NCBI GenBank assembly: GCA_963827515.1
Contig: CAWHBF010000004.1
Location: 124,001 to 188,000 of the forward strand
DNA length: 64,000 nt
Source: JABFSA01 sp963827515
GTDB taxonomy: Bacteria; Acidobacteriota; Vicinamibacteria; Vicinamibacterales; UBA2999
Direction of reading: 5' to 3'
This document shows, piece by piece, positions 37,032 through 47,238 of the stretch. Every line of letters starts with the position of its first letter. Position 1 is the stretch's first letter. The notes beneath the pieces were generated by a model, which was not told where the DNA came from, did no database searches, and saw only the letters and a list, made by a program, of their open reading frames with translations. The position numbers and the translations under genes are program-made.

Positions 37032-39416
37032 TCACTCCTGCGTCTTCAGCACCGCCACCAGATCCAGCTGGTCCAGCCGCCGCCTGACGACAATGCCAGA
37101 CACGCCCGCCGCCACGATCACCGTGAGCCAGGACCATGCCAGCGTGGCAGGCGAGGCAACGAACGACATCCTGTAGATCTCATTGCTGAGCCCAGCGGTA
37201 ATCACGTCACCCAGGAAGTACCCGATGGCCGCGCCGAGCGGCAGCGCCATCATCGTGAGCACCGCGAGCTCCCCGAGCAGGATCAACGAGATTTCCCCGC
37301 GAGTGAATCCCAGCACGCGGAGGCTGGCGAGCTCGCGACTTCGCTCGGACAGCGAGACGCGTGCCGCGTTGTAGACAACGCCGAACGCGATAATGCCTGC
37401 GAAGATCACGTTGATGAAGATCTGGAGGCCCATGTGCTCGGCCATGGTTTCGCGAAAGCTGCGGAGCGTCGCCTCGCGCAGCGCCACACCGGCCACGGCG
37501 GGCATCACCTTCACCTGCGCATAGAAGCGGTCGAGCATCGCCGGATCGATCGTGACCGCCACACCCGAGACCGTCTCCGACTCTCGCAGCAACCGTCGGA
37601 CGGCGTCCACGTGCATGTACGCCTGAAGCCCCATGCGGTCATCGACGAGCCGCGCGACGTTGACGTCCCTGATCGGGCGGCGTCCCTCCAGCACTTCGAC
37701 CTCCAGAGCGTCGCCCGGCTGGACGTCCAGAATTTCCCCCAGTGCACGCGAGAGGACCAGCCCTTCCAGCGGGATGCCCACGTCCTCCCCCGCCCGGTCC
37801 AGGACACGGCTCAGCCTGGGCCTCTCGACCAGGCCTGTCACGGCAATCGGGCGCGACCGCTGACCGGCGCGCAGCCTCACCGGCACCACCCGCGTCTCCT
37901 CGATCTCCATGACCCCTGGAAGACGCGCCACCGCGTACACCGCGCGATGGGAACGGGGTTCGGCGAAGGCCAGGGTGGCGTCGTACCGCACGGCACGGGT
38001 GAACTGTTCCTCGATGAGCGCGTTGATGACGTCGGTGAAGGCAAGGCCGATGAAGAGGACCGCCACCGCGAGGGCGATGCCGACCACCGACATGAAGGCG
38101 CGACCGGGCTCGCGTTCGAGATTGCGCAGCACCATGCGTGTCACCAGCGCCGGCCGCAACCGTCGGGATAGTCGCTCGAGAACGCTCGCACGGTACCGCA
38201 CCGGCGAATTGGGGCGCATCGCGTCGGCCGGCGGAACGCGGACGGCTCTGCGAACGGAGGCTTGCGCCCCAAGCGCCGCCACGATGAGGCTCGCGGCGAC
38301 GGACTGGACGGCCACGGAGACCGACAGGTGGAAACTGAGGTCGGGAAAACGGAAAAACTGGTTGTAGAGCCCGATCATTGCGGAGCCCAGCCAGACACCA
38401 ACGCCCACACCCGTGACCGCGCCGGCTGTTGCGATCGCCAGCGCCCACTTGATGTAGTGCCACGCGAGCGCCGCATCCGAATAGCCCAGGGCCTTGAGCG
38501 CCGCAATCTGCGATCGCTGAAGCGCGAGCGCGCGGGTGAGGGCCACCTGAAGAATGAATGCCGCGACGCCGAAGAAGATGAACGGCACGAGAAAGCCGAA
38601 CATCTCGAGCTGCCCCAGCTCGTTCTCCAGCGTCCAGGCCGACGCCTGCAGCGACCGAGGCAGCGAACCTCGGCCTCCATATGGCTCGAGCAGCCGGTCC
38701 AACTCGGCGATGACCTCCGGCGCCGACGCCCACGGAGCCAACGCGAGCGATACGTCGTTGAACGCTCCCTCGAGATTGAAGGCCGATGCCACGGCCCGTC
38801 GATTGATCCAGAAGACGCCAAACCGCCGCGCGTCCGGGAAGATCTCGCCCGGTCGAATCGCGTACACGTACTCCGGCGACAACGCCACGCCAACGATCGT
38901 CAGGCGGCGATGTCGCCCGTTGATGACCGCCGACACCTGATCGCCTGGCTCGAGACCATGCGCCTCGCAGAACATTTCGCTCGCGAGCACCTCGTCCTGA
39001 CGCTCCGGATCGATCCAGCGCCCCCGGCGCAAGTACACGCCGTTCAACGGCGGTTCCCCCTGCGACGGAAGTGAAACCAGACGAGCGACGGCGGGTTCGG
39101 GCATGCCCGACACGTCGAGCGTCACATCCGCGACAACGCGCGTGGCAACCGTCGCCACCCCCGGAATGGCGGCAATCCGCTCCTCGAGTCGCGCCGGCGC
39201 TCGCGTGAGCGACGCAAACACGTCTGCAAACCTGGCCTGCTGGTAGTAGGCGGCCCGTGTCCGCTGCAGGGAGTCGAAATTGGAGAGGTAGGTGACGTAC
39301 ATCGTCACCCCGGCGCCGATGACGACGGCGATCGCGACAGCCTGGCCCTTCATCGCCCACAAGTCCCGCAACAGTTTTCGATCCAGGATGGACACCCAGG
39401 ACGGCATGCTCACCAT
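37032..39416 (-). CDS. ABC transporter permease, FtsX/MacB-type, duplicated
   Basis: 794 residues with two FtsX cores. One transmembrane helix at the N-terminus (VAIAVVIGAGVTMYVTYL), a large periplasmic domain, three helices about 275-390, a second N-terminal helix about 430-460, a second periplasmic part and three final helices. It works with the ATPase encoded just upstream and the HlyD adaptor just downstream, likely exporting a lipid, peptide or toxic compound. Confidence 0.9.
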   Translation of the reverse strand: MVSMPSWVSILDRKLLRDLWAMKGQAVAIAVVIGAGVTMYVTYLSNFDSLQRTRAAYYQQARFADVFASLTRAPARLEERIAAIPGVATVATRVVADVTLDVSGMPEPAVARLVSLPSQGEPPLNGVYLRRGRWIDPERQDEVLASEMFCEAHGLEPGDQVSAVINGRHRRLTIVGVALSPEYVYAIRPGEIFPDARRFGVFWINRRAVASAFNLEGAFNDVSLALAPWASAPEVIAELDRLLEPYGGRGSLPRSLQASAWTLENELGQLEMFGFLVPFIFFGVAAFILQVALTRALALQRSQIAALKALGYSDAALAWHYIKWALAIATAGAVTGVGVGVWLGSAMIGLYNQFFRFPDLSFHLSVSVAVQSVAASLIVAALGAQASVRRAVRVPPADAMRPNSPVRYRASVLERLSRRLRPALVTRMVLRNLEREPGRAFMSVVGIALAVAVLFIGLAFTDVINALIEEQFTRAVRYDATLAFAEPRSHRAVYAVARLPGVMEIEETRVVPVRLRAGQRSRPIAVTGLVERPRLSRVLDRAGEDVGIPLEGLVLSRALGEILDVQPGDALEVEVLEGRRPIRDVNVARLVDDRMGLQAYMHVDAVRRLLRESETVSGVAVTIDPAMLDRFYAQVKVMPAVAGVALREATLRSFRETMAEHMGLQIFINVIFAGIIAFGVVYNAARVSLSERSRELASLRVLGFTRGEISLILLGELAVLTMMALPLGAAIGYFLGDVITAGLSNEIYRMSFVASPATLAWSWLTVIVAAGVSGIVVRRRLDQLDLVAVLKTQE

Positions 39417-40171
39417 TGCAGCTCCCTGACCGCCGTCTTCCGCGGATTCGTCTCGATGCTGACAACTCGACCGTCGGCAAGCCGGACGACGCGGTCGGCC
39501 ATACCGGCGATGGCGGAATTGTGCGTGATGACTACGGTGGCAGTGCCGAGCTCGCGGTTCACACGGTCGAGGGCGTCAAGCACGATCACGCCTGTTGTGA
39601 TGTCGAGTGCCCCGGTGGGCTCGTCGCAGAGGAGGACGGCGGGGCGCTTTGCGATCGCTCTCGCGATTGCGACCCTCTGCTGCTCACCCCCGGAGAGCTG
39701 CGCCGGGAAGTGGTCGAGACGATCCGCCAGACCGACCAGGCCGAGCGCCTCTTCCGGTGTCATCGGCTGCTCGACGATCTCGGTGACCAGCGCGACGTTC
39801 TCGCGGGCCGTCAGGCTGGGAATCAGGTTGTAGAACTGAAAGACGAAACCGACGTGCGACCGGCGGTACTCCGTGAGCGACGCCTCGTCGGCCGTCGTCA
39901 GGTTCTTCTCGCCGTACATGACCTCCCCGGACGTAGGCACGTCGAGGCCTCCGAGAATGTTGAGCAGGGTCGATTTGCCGGAGCCGGACGGACCCAGCAG
40001 GACCACGAACTCACCGGCACGGAGCTCGAAGTCAACGCCCCGCAGCGCCTCTACGGTGACCTCCCCCATCTTGTAGATTTTTGTGAGCCCACGGGCCGAA
40101 AACACCCGCGTGTCGGAAGACGACACTTCCCGCGCCTGGTCGGTCGAGACATCCGCGACGGTCGAAGCCAT
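39410..40171 (-). CDS. ABC transporter ATP-binding protein (LolD/MacB type)
   Basis: 253 residues. Walker A GPSGSGKST, Q-loop VFQFYNLIPSLTA, signature LSGGEQQRVAIARA, Walker B VLLCDEPTGALD. The first about 28 residues are extra to the family. Stop overlaps the permease start by seven bases. Confidence 0.93.
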   Translation of the reverse strand: MASTVADVSTDQAREVSSSDTRVFSARGLTKIYKMGEVTVEALRGVDFELRAGEFVVLLGPSGSGKSTLLNILGGLDVPTSGEVMYGEKNLTTADEASLTEYRRSHVGFVFQFYNLIPSLTARENVALVTEIVEQPMTPEEALGLVGLADRLDHFPAQLSGGEQQRVAIARAIAKRPAVLLCDEPTGALDITTGVIVLDALDRVNRELGTATVVITHNSAIAGMADRVVRLADGRVVSIETNPRKTAVRELQW

Positions 40172-40185
40172 CTACCCGGGTACCA

Positions 40186-40201
40186 GGCACGGTGTGTGCC
40201 A
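40186..40201 (-). promoter_or_regulatory. sigma54-like site before the ABC exporter operon (weak)
   Basis: Minus-strand TGGCACACACCGTGCC fits -24/-12 well, but it is also a palindrome (GGCAC-N5-GTGCC) and its predicted start (near 40175) is only four bases before ATG 40171, so it may be an operator rather than a promoter. Confidence 0.35.
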
Positions 40202-40449
40202 GCCTTGGCCTCTCGCGAGCCAAGCTTCCGCGCCGTGCAACCACGGAGACCTCGCTCTGAGGAATGCTGGGGGACGAACACTGAGGCTGAAGATCCCGCA
40301 CCGGCGCGAATTATTCCGCACTCACGCGCGTGCGACGACCGACCTCGATGCCTAGGCACACGACGTGGGCTATCAATCGGTCGGCGTTCAGTCAACGAAC
40401 TCAACTGACATCGGCTGCGGATCTCGCCTCGCGCGGGATGGCTCCGACA

Positions 40450-41352
40450 TCATCCGCGCACGGTCAATACGGGACATTCCGCCGCGCGCACGACCTGTTG
40501 CGTCGTTGACCCGAACAGCGCAAGGCCGATACCGCCTCGTCCCTGGGCGCCCATCACGATCAGGTCGGTCTGGTTCACCGCGGCGGCCTGGACGATCTCG
40601 TGGTGTGCTCGACCGACCATCACCACGTCCTCGGTCGTGCACCCGGGATTCGCGTCGGCGATGAGGGTCCGCAATCGCTCCCGGGCCGACTCGAGGAGAT
40701 GCTCGCGGTACTCGACCACGGCGAAGCGAAGACTCGCGCGAGGTTCGTCCTCAAAGAGCCACTCGATGACGTGCAGAACCGTGACGACGCCCTGGCCTTG
40801 CCGCGCGAGGTCCAACGCAAACCCGAGGGCCTGAAGCGCAGACGGTGAGAAGTCCATCGGGCACAGCAGTCGCCTGAACGTCACATCTGCCGGCGTCGTG
40901 ACGGACGCGTGCGGCGGCACCGTGAGAATCGGGCATGGCGCCTTCCGCAACACTCGCTCCGCGACCGAACCGAGGAGGAAACGGTCGAACCCGCGTCGAC
41001 CGTGCGTGCCCATCACGATGAGATCCGCGCGTGTCATCACCGCCTGATCCACGATCGTGGCAACCGGATCTCCAGCCTCGGCGGTCAGGGTCGCCTCGAG
41101 CGCGGCCCCACCCGCTGCGTCAAGGGCCTCACGAAGCGCGGCCATTACCTCCTCGCGCGGAATGGACGGTGCGAAGCCGACAGCATCTCCGAGTCGACCT
41201 GACTGGACCCGCACCGCATCGAACGTCGGCACGACGGTCAACAGCGTGAGCTGCGCCTTGTACCAGCGGGTGAGGGTGATCGCGCAGGCCAGCGCACCCG
41301 CCGACGATTCACTCAGGTCGATCGGACACAGCACGCGACTGAACTTGACCAC
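40450..41352 (-). CDS. tandem-domain universal stress protein
   Basis: 300 residues from GTG 41352, with AAGGAGG upstream. Domain 1 FSRVLCPIDLSESSAGAL...MGTHGRRGFDRFLLGS; domain 2 FRRLLCPMDFSPSALQAL...MGAQGRGGIGLALFGS. Starts 25 bases after the P-type ATPase stop, so it is in that operon. A longer upstream frame is rejected as spacer/ATPase antisense reading. Confidence 0.92.
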   Translation of the reverse strand: MVKFSRVLCPIDLSESSAGALACAITLTRWYKAQLTLLTVVPTFDAVRVQSGRLGDAVGFAPSIPREEVMAALREALDAAGGAALEATLTAEAGDPVATIVDQAVMTRADLIVMGTHGRRGFDRFLLGSVAERVLRKAPCPILTVPPHASVTTPADVTFRRLLCPMDFSPSALQALGFALDLARQGQGVVTVLHVIEWLFEDEPRASLRFAVVEYREHLLESARERLRTLIADANPGCTTEDVVMVGRAHHEIVQAAAVNQTDLIVMGAQGRGGIGLALFGSTTQQVVRAAECPVLTVRG

Positions 41353-41377
41353 TGACGCCTCCTTCGCTGTACATCGA

Positions 41378-43846
41378 TCATCGTCCGTGTGAGATCGCGT
41401 GGTCACGCCACACGAGCCGTGACAAGCCTTCGGCCAGACCCCAAGCAAGAATCGCCCCGCCGAAGACCACGCCCCAAAGCTCCAACGGAATCCCGGCACT
41501 CCCCAGGAGCTCCGCAGACAGCGGCCACCACGCCGCCGCGAGCTGGATACTGATGCCGGCGAACACGGCCGCATGCAGATACATGTTGGGAAGCGGACGG
41601 GTGCGCGCGCGCCTGGACGGATAAGTCAGCAGCAGCTGCCCAATGGCCATGAAGTGGAACGCAACGGCTCGTGCGACATCGAGATCGTATCCGAGGCGAG
41701 ACACCAGGCCGAGCCCTCCCAGCGCGAGCAGCGCCTTCATGGTGCCTGCCGTCAGGATGAATCGCACGGCGGGTCGCTCGAGCAGCGGGGCGTCGGGTGC
41801 ACGGGGCGGCTGCGTCATCACGCCAGGTGTGCGGTCGAATGCGATCGCCAGTGCGGGCAGGCCGTCGGTCATGAGGTTGATCCAGAGAATCTGCACGGCG
41901 CTGAGCGGGAGCAGCAGGGCGCCGCCGGCATCGCGCAGATCGAGCGCGAACGCGAGCAGCACACCGCCAGCCACGAGCAGGACCTCCGACAGATTGGTCG
42001 AGAACAGAAAGCGCAGGAACTTCTGGATGTTGTCGTAGATCCCGCGTCCCTCTTCGACGGCGCGGACAATGGTGGCGAAGTTGTCGTCGAGCAGGACGAG
42101 ATCCGCAACTTCACGGCTGACATCGGATCCGCGTTGCCCCATCGCGACGCCGACATCCGAGCGCTTGAGCGCCGGCGCGTCGTTGACTCCGTCGCCTGTC
42201 ATGGCGACGATCTGACCCTGCGCCTGCAGAGTCTCGACAATCCGAAGCTTCTGCTCGGGACGGACGCGCGCGAAGACGTTCACGTCCCGCAGCGCGTCGG
42301 TGAGCACCGAACCCTCGGAACCCGCGAGATCGTCCCCGGTCAGGACGGCCCCACCCTGGATGCCGATCTGGTGCGCGACGGCGAGCGCCGTCGCCGGGTG
42401 ATCGCCGGTGATCATGATGACGCGAATACCAGCGGTCTGCGCGACATGAATGGCGTCGGGTACTTCCGCCCGCGGCGGGTCCCAAAACATGGCGAGACCC
42501 AGAAACGTCAGCGACGATTCGGCCTCGCCCTCAGCGCAGGCGAGCGCCAGCACGCGTAGTCCCTCGCGCGCATGCGCATCGGCCTGTTTCATCCAGGATT
42601 CGCGTTCTCCCGGCAAAAGCGTGCTGCGATCGAAGATCACCTCCGGCGCGCCTTTGAGGTAGCTCACGAGCCGGCCGTCCTCCTGCACTGTGACGCGGGT
42701 GAACCTCCAGGCACTGTCGAAAGACCGCTCTGTGACCGAGGGGTGACCCTGACGCAGTCGAGGCACGTCTACCCCGTGCGCCGCGGCATAGCGCAGCAGG
42801 CCCAGATCAAGTGGATCGCCAGCACCGGTCGCGAGGTCCGCGTCGTTCGCCAGGACAATGGCGGTGTGGGCGCGAGGCACGTCGGTCGTGTCGAGCGACC
42901 GTACCTCCATCCGGTTCTCGGTCAAGGTTCCAGTCTTGTCGGTCGCGATGATGGTCACCGACCCGAGCGCCTCGACAGCCGAGAGTCGTCTTACGATGGC
43001 TCGGTACCGGGCCATCCGCTCGACTCCGAGGGCGAGGGCCACCGTGAGGACGGCCGGCAACCCCTCCGGCACCGCCGCCACAGCCAGGGCCACGGCAAAG
43101 ATGATGCTCTCCGGCGCCCGACCAATCCCTTCGGCGACGATGCCCAGCAGACCAAGCGCCGCGGCGAGCGCCAGCACCCAGCGCGCAATCTGGCGGCCGA
43201 GCTGATCGACCCGTCGTTCGAGCGGAGTCTTCGCGGTCTTGATGTCGCCGAGCATGGTGGCCAGACGACCCATGGCGCTCGAGGCCCCGGTCCGCGTCAC
43301 GTCCAGGTGCGTCTTCCCGCGGACCAGCAACGTTCCGCTGAAGGCCTCGTCGCCGTCCCCCTTGTCGACGGGCACCGATTCGCCGGTGAGCACGGATTCA
43401 TCCAGCAGGGCTCCACGGGCGTCCGCGAGGGTCCCGTCGGCGGGGATCCGATCCCCGGCTTCGAGGCGCACCCGGTCGCCCGGGACCAGCGTATGGGTCG
43501 CGAGCCGGACGAGCTGCCCGTCGCGAAGCACCCATGCCTGAGCTCCGGCCAGGGCTTTCAGCCGCGCAAGCGCCGCTTCGGACCGTTGTTCCTGATAGAG
43601 ACCGAGGGCCGCATTGAGCAGGAGGATCAGCGCAATCGCCATGGCCTCAATCGGCCAGGTCTGTCCGCCTTCGTACAGCCACAGTCCGATATCGAAGGCG
43701 AGAGCGAAGAGCAGGATGTAAATGAGCGGGCTCGCGAACTGGCGCAGAAGGCGACGCCAGATCGGGTCAGGTGGTCGCTCGGGCAACGCGTTCGGCCCGA
43801 CGTGGGAGAGCCGTTCAGCCGCAACCGCGGAAGAGAGCCCGCTCAT
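41378..43846 (-). CDS. P-type ATPase, cation pump (P2-like)
   Basis: 822 residues: TGES loop LTGESVPVDKG, M4 motif AAVPEGLPAVL, phosphorylation motif DKTGTLTENRM (Asp at about 302), hinge GDGVNDAPAL and C-terminal helices. PEGLP with no N-terminal metal-binding domains fits Ca2+/Na+/H+-type P2 pumps; exact ion open. Upstream of a USP gene in one operon, as the CtpF-like pump sits with USPs in the DosR regulon. Confidence 0.93.
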   Translation of the reverse strand: MSGLSSAVAAERLSHVGPNALPERPPDPIWRRLLRQFASPLIYILLFALAFDIGLWLYEGGQTWPIEAMAIALILLLNAALGLYQEQRSEAALARLKALAGAQAWVLRDGQLVRLATHTLVPGDRVRLEAGDRIPADGTLADARGALLDESVLTGESVPVDKGDGDEAFSGTLLVRGKTHLDVTRTGASSAMGRLATMLGDIKTAKTPLERRVDQLGRQIARWVLALAAALGLLGIVAEGIGRAPESIIFAVALAVAAVPEGLPAVLTVALALGVERMARYRAIVRRLSAVEALGSVTIIATDKTGTLTENRMEVRSLDTTDVPRAHTAIVLANDADLATGAGDPLDLGLLRYAAAHGVDVPRLRQGHPSVTERSFDSAWRFTRVTVQEDGRLVSYLKGAPEVIFDRSTLLPGERESWMKQADAHAREGLRVLALACAEGEAESSLTFLGLAMFWDPPRAEVPDAIHVAQTAGIRVIMITGDHPATALAVAHQIGIQGGAVLTGDDLAGSEGSVLTDALRDVNVFARVRPEQKLRIVETLQAQGQIVAMTGDGVNDAPALKRSDVGVAMGQRGSDVSREVADLVLLDDNFATIVRAVEEGRGIYDNIQKFLRFLFSTNLSEVLLVAGGVLLAFALDLRDAGGALLLPLSAVQILWINLMTDGLPALAIAFDRTPGVMTQPPRAPDAPLLERPAVRFILTAGTMKALLALGGLGLVSRLGYDLDVARAVAFHFMAIGQLLLTYPSRRARTRPLPNMYLHAAVFAGISIQLAAAWWPLSAELLGSAGIPLELWGVVFGGAILAWGLAEGLSRLVWRDHAISHGR

Positions 43847-43873
43847 GGAGTCCTGTACAGGGCCCTTCTCGTG

Positions 43874-44434
43874 CTACTGGGTATAGTGAATCGACACCGG
43901 CGCCTCGAGGACGCGCGCGATGAGCCGACGTTCGTCGACCATGGGCCACCAGTCGTAGAGCAGAATTTCGAGGGGACGCCACATGGCGACCCACCCGGTG
44001 ATGACGAACCCCTCCCGAAGGATCTCGCGGAACGCTCCGGATAGCGGCGACGCGATGAACTCCGCGAGCGTGAGGAACACGACGAGCACGATGAGGCCGA
44101 CGATCAGACTCATCTGACCGCGGCGCATGTGTTCGCGAATCCGGCGCTGGATTTGCTCGAGCTCGTAGCGAAAGTGCGTGCGAATGGCATCCGTGATGGC
44201 ATCTGCCGCCAGTCGAGGTTCGGGCTCATCCGAGATCGTCACCACGATCGCGAGCGGCTGTTTCCTCGGGATTTCCTCTGCGGCAGCCAGCAGATACTCA
44301 ACCGCGTCGTCGTCGAGATCGCGCTCGCGAAACGGCGCTGGATCCCTGAAGTCGAACAGCTGGCGGGAATGCGAGACCCTGATGTCGATAACCGACCGGC
44401 CGTCCTCCTCACGATAACGAGCTGGCGTGGTCAT
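43874..44434 (-). CDS. hypothetical membrane protein
   Basis: 186 residues. N-terminal soluble part (FRERDLDDDAVEYLLAAAEEIPRKQPLAIVVTISD), amphipathic helix about 95-115 and two transmembrane helices (about 117-140, 150-172), ending with SIHYTQ. I do not recognise the family. First gene of an operon with the P-type ATPase and USP. Confidence 0.7.
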   Translation of the reverse strand: MTTPARYREEDGRSVIDIRVSHSRQLFDFRDPAPFRERDLDDDAVEYLLAAAEEIPRKQPLAIVVTISDEPEPRLAADAITDAIRTHFRYELEQIQRRIREHMRRGQMSLIVGLIVLVVFLTLAEFIASPLSGAFREILREGFVITGWVAMWRPLEILLYDWWPMVDERRLIARVLEAPVSIHYTQ

Positions 44435-44768
44435 CTCCGATCCCTTCCTCCCCAGAATGACGTGGCGCCGGAGACGGTCCGCCAGCGTAGCGACATTCAG
44501 GTGACAACGGCTCTAGACTAGCCTGTCCGCCGCCGCCTTAGGCACGATTGGAACGAGGAAGTCGCGAGCCGGATGCGCCACGCGTGCGAACTTTTCCTTG
44601 ACCGTTGGTGATTTCTCGCCTGGCCCGCGCGACCAGAGGACCATTTGACGTTCGAATCCGCTCGTTCCTCCTGAACCGCGTGGCATTGCGATTGCGCCTG
44701 GGCGATATATGCCGGGGCTCGCTTCTCGGGATCGCGTTCTGCTCGAGCTGGAACGACCGTCACCGCGC
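44435..44768. other. 334-base divergent gap with TonB promoter
   Basis: No gene seen. It holds the sigma54-type site at 44681-44696 and a palindrome GGCT-CTAGACT-AGCC at about 44508-44522. Short frames on both strands lack family resemblance. Confidence 0.45.
44681..44696 (+). promoter_or_regulatory. sigma54-type promoter of TonB gene
   Basis: TGGCATTGCGATTGCG: TGGCA and TTGC with a 10-base gap, two mismatches plus the last base. Predicted start near 44707, 62 bases before ATG 44769. Confidence 0.6.
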
Positions 44769-45589
44769 ATGCCGCGCGTCTCGCTGTCTACACCGAGCCG
44801 GCTAGTGACGGCGATCCTCGTGCACGCCTCGATTGGCGCCTTCCTCGTCTTGCTGCCCGCACCACGGTCCGCCCTGTCGCATAGGGAAACCGTCGATGCC
44901 CGCCCGGCTCCTCGCCCACCGCGGATGGTATTCGTGGCCCCTCCGCGCGTCGAGCGAAGTGGCGGCGGCGGGGGTGGGGGAAACCGCGACGAGGGCCCAG
45001 TCCCAGTGCGCAGGCGCCGGGAGTTGACGCGCTGACGTTACCCGTCGCGCGTCCACTGGAGGCAGGGCCCACCGAGCCCGCTCTCCCACCACCAGTTCAG
45101 GAGGTGACGCTCGACGCGAGGGCGCTCGCCTCCGGGACTTCATTCCTCGCCGGCCTTCCTGACGCCGGTCCGCCGGTCTACTCCGACGCACGGGGGTCTG
45201 GCAGCGGCACCGGATTCGGCGAAGGCGATGGCAGCGGAGTCGGATCGGGCATTGGCTCTGGGGCAGGACCTGGCACGGGCGGCAATGCCGGTGGGGGCCC
45301 GTACCGGGCGGGCGGCGCGGTCAGCCCGCCGACGTTGCTGACGCAGGTCCGTCCGCCCTACACCGACGAGGCGCTCCAGGCCAGAATCCAGGGTCCCGTC
45401 GTGCTCGAACTCATCGTGCGAGAGAACGGCGTACCCGACGCGATCCGCGTCGTGGGGTCACTCGACCCCGGTGGACTCGACGCGGAGGCTGTTCAGGCCG
45501 TTCGACAGTGGCGTTTCAAACCCGGTCGTATCGACGGGATACCGGTCGATGTTCTCGTCACCGTCATCGTCAACTTCCACTTGCGCTAA
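44769..45589 (+). CDS. TonB-type energy transducer (frameshifted)
   Basis: From ATG 44769: one N-terminal transmembrane helix (VTAILVHASIGAFLVLL), a Pro-rich and Gly/Ser-rich linker, and a C-terminal TonB domain (PYTDEALQARIQGPVVLELIV; GLDAEAVQAVRQWRFKPG). The frame changes near 44998 (expected EGPSPSAQAPGVDAL). About 273 residues when joined. It passes proton-motive energy to outer-membrane receptors. Confidence 0.82.
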
Positions 45590-45936
45590 GACAGCCTCAT
45601 CACCATCACACGCCTCTTTCGCTCGGCTGTCGCGCGCGAAGGTCAGGGTGACTGACGTGGACGCCAGGAGAGAGGACGAGCGCGGCGTGGCTCACGGGCG
45701 ATTCGGTCGCCGCACACCGGTAATTTTGACCTGCCTGACCGCACGTCCACGGATCAGGCCGGCCGCCGGGCCTATCCCGCCCCCGCAAACAGGGGAGGGA
45801 GCAGAAAAGATACCAGGTGCAAAAACGCGAGAAGTGGATCCAAACTTGCGTCAGTTCGTAGCTCGAGCGTGGCTGGACTGCCCGTGCCGGCGGATACCGT
45901 TCCGCAACAGCGCCACATTCTTCCATGAGGTGAGGG
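45590..45936. other. 347-base gap before CFA synthase
   Basis: No gene recognised. Contains the sigma54-type site at 45835-45850 and an A-rich patch around 45800-45830. Confidence 0.45.
45835..45850 (+). promoter_or_regulatory. sigma54-type promoter of CFA synthase gene
   Basis: TGGATCCAAACTTGCG: TGG and TTGC spaced correctly. Start near 45861, 76 bases before ATG 45937. Confidence 0.55.
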
Positions 45937-47238
45937 ATGCAGGGGTCTTTTCAACCAACGATGGAGAGGGCCCCGGTCACGACGGGTGTGACCCGGGCGT
46001 TGCGGACGCCCGACCGTCTGGGCGGAAGCGCGGGAACGCGCGCACGGAAGGTCGATCACGGGCTTGCCTGGCTGTTGCAGCGCACGGTTGGCCCCGCGCG
46101 GGTTCGCGTCGAACTGTGGGATGGCAGCTCTCCTTCCACCGCGCCGTCTCGACCCGTCGGCGACATGGTCGTGCTGGACAGAGGGACGCTGCTGGGCCTC
46201 ATCCTGAACCCGGACATCTGGTTCGGTGAGGCGTACATGGCCGGCCGCTTGGACATCAGAGGGCCGCTCGAGCCCGTGCTCGAGGCATTGTCTGGTCTCT
46301 CGCTGCCGACCGGCTCCTGGCGCGACCGGCTCGCCACCGCGATGGCGATTCCCAACACGCTGAGCGACGCTCGCCGAAACGTGCACCACCACTACGATCT
46401 CGGCAACGACTTCTACGCCCTGTGGCTGGACCGCGAGCTCGTGTACACGTGCGCGTTCTTCGATCACCCGGACGTCGACCTCGAAACCGCACAGAAGGCC
46501 AAGCTGGATCGCGTCTGTCGCAAGCTGCGGCTGCGGCCGGGCGACACTGTGGTCGAGGCAGGTTGCGGCTGGGGCGCCTTGGCCCTGCATATGGCGCGAC
46601 ACTACGGCGTGCATGTCACCGCGTTCAACGTGTCCGGCGAGCAACTCGAATACGCACGAGCGCGGGCCGCACGCGAACACCTCACTGACCGCGTGAGTTT
46701 CATCAACGACGACTACCGGAACGTGCGCGGGCGATTCGATGCGTTCGTCTCCGTCGGCATGCTCGAGCACGTGGGCCTCGCTCACTTCGAGACGCTCGCG
46801 GCCGTGCTCCGGAACAGTCTGAAGCGCGAAGGAGGGCGCGGCCTTCTGCACTTCATCGGACGCGATACCCCGCGTCCGCTGAACGCCTGGGTGCGACGCC
46901 GTATTTTCCCTGGCGCGTATCCACCCACGCTCGCCGAGGTCACGACCCGTATCCTCGAACCGTCCGGCATGTCGGTAGTCGATGTCGAGAACCTCCGCTT
47001 GCACTATGCGAAAACGTTGTCCCACTGGAGCGAACGGTTCGCGGGGGCAGGCAACGAAGTGCGCACAATCTATGGCGAAGCGTTCCGCCGCGCCTGGGAA
47101 CTGTATCTCGCCGGCTCCCAGGCCGCGTTCGCCACCGGCTGGGTGCAGCTCTTCCAGGTTGTCTTCGCGCCGCGTGAGGCGACGCCTCCCTTCTGGACGC
47201 GTGACGAGCCAGTTGACGAGACCAGGGGCCGCGCATGA
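45937..47238 (+). CDS. cyclopropane-fatty-acyl-phospholipid synthase family
   Basis: 433 residues (ATG 45937 or 45961). SAM motif VVEAGCGWGALALHM, NVHHHYDLGNDFYALWL and SVGMLEHVG match CFA synthases. It methylates double bonds of membrane lipids to cyclopropane rings, a membrane-stability response in stationary phase and acid. Overlaps the oxidoreductase start by four bases. Confidence 0.92.
   Translation: MQGSFQPTMERAPVTTGVTRALRTPDRLGGSAGTRARKVDHGLAWLLQRTVGPARVRVELWDGSSPSTAPSRPVGDMVVLDRGTLLGLILNPDIWFGEAYMAGRLDIRGPLEPVLEALSGLSLPTGSWRDRLATAMAIPNTLSDARRNVHHHYDLGNDFYALWLDRELVYTCAFFDHPDVDLETAQKAKLDRVCRKLRLRPGDTVVEAGCGWGALALHMARHYGVHVTAFNVSGEQLEYARARAAREHLTDRVSFINDDYRNVRGRFDAFVSVGMLEHVGLAHFETLAAVLRNSLKREGGRGLLHFIGRDTPRPLNAWVRRRIFPGAYPPTLAEVTTRILEPSGMSVVDVENLRLHYAKTLSHWSERFAGAGNEVRTIYGEAFRRAWELYLAGSQAAFATGWVQLFQVVFAPREATPPFWTRDEPVDETRGRA

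Noticed and set aside
37639..39480. 613-codon minus frame overlapping the permease
   Set aside because: Arg/Gly-rich shadow in another frame; the permease frame has clear FtsX topology.
44640..44660. tRNA T-loop-like gttcgaatcc
   Set aside because: No matching T stem or acceptor arm nearby.
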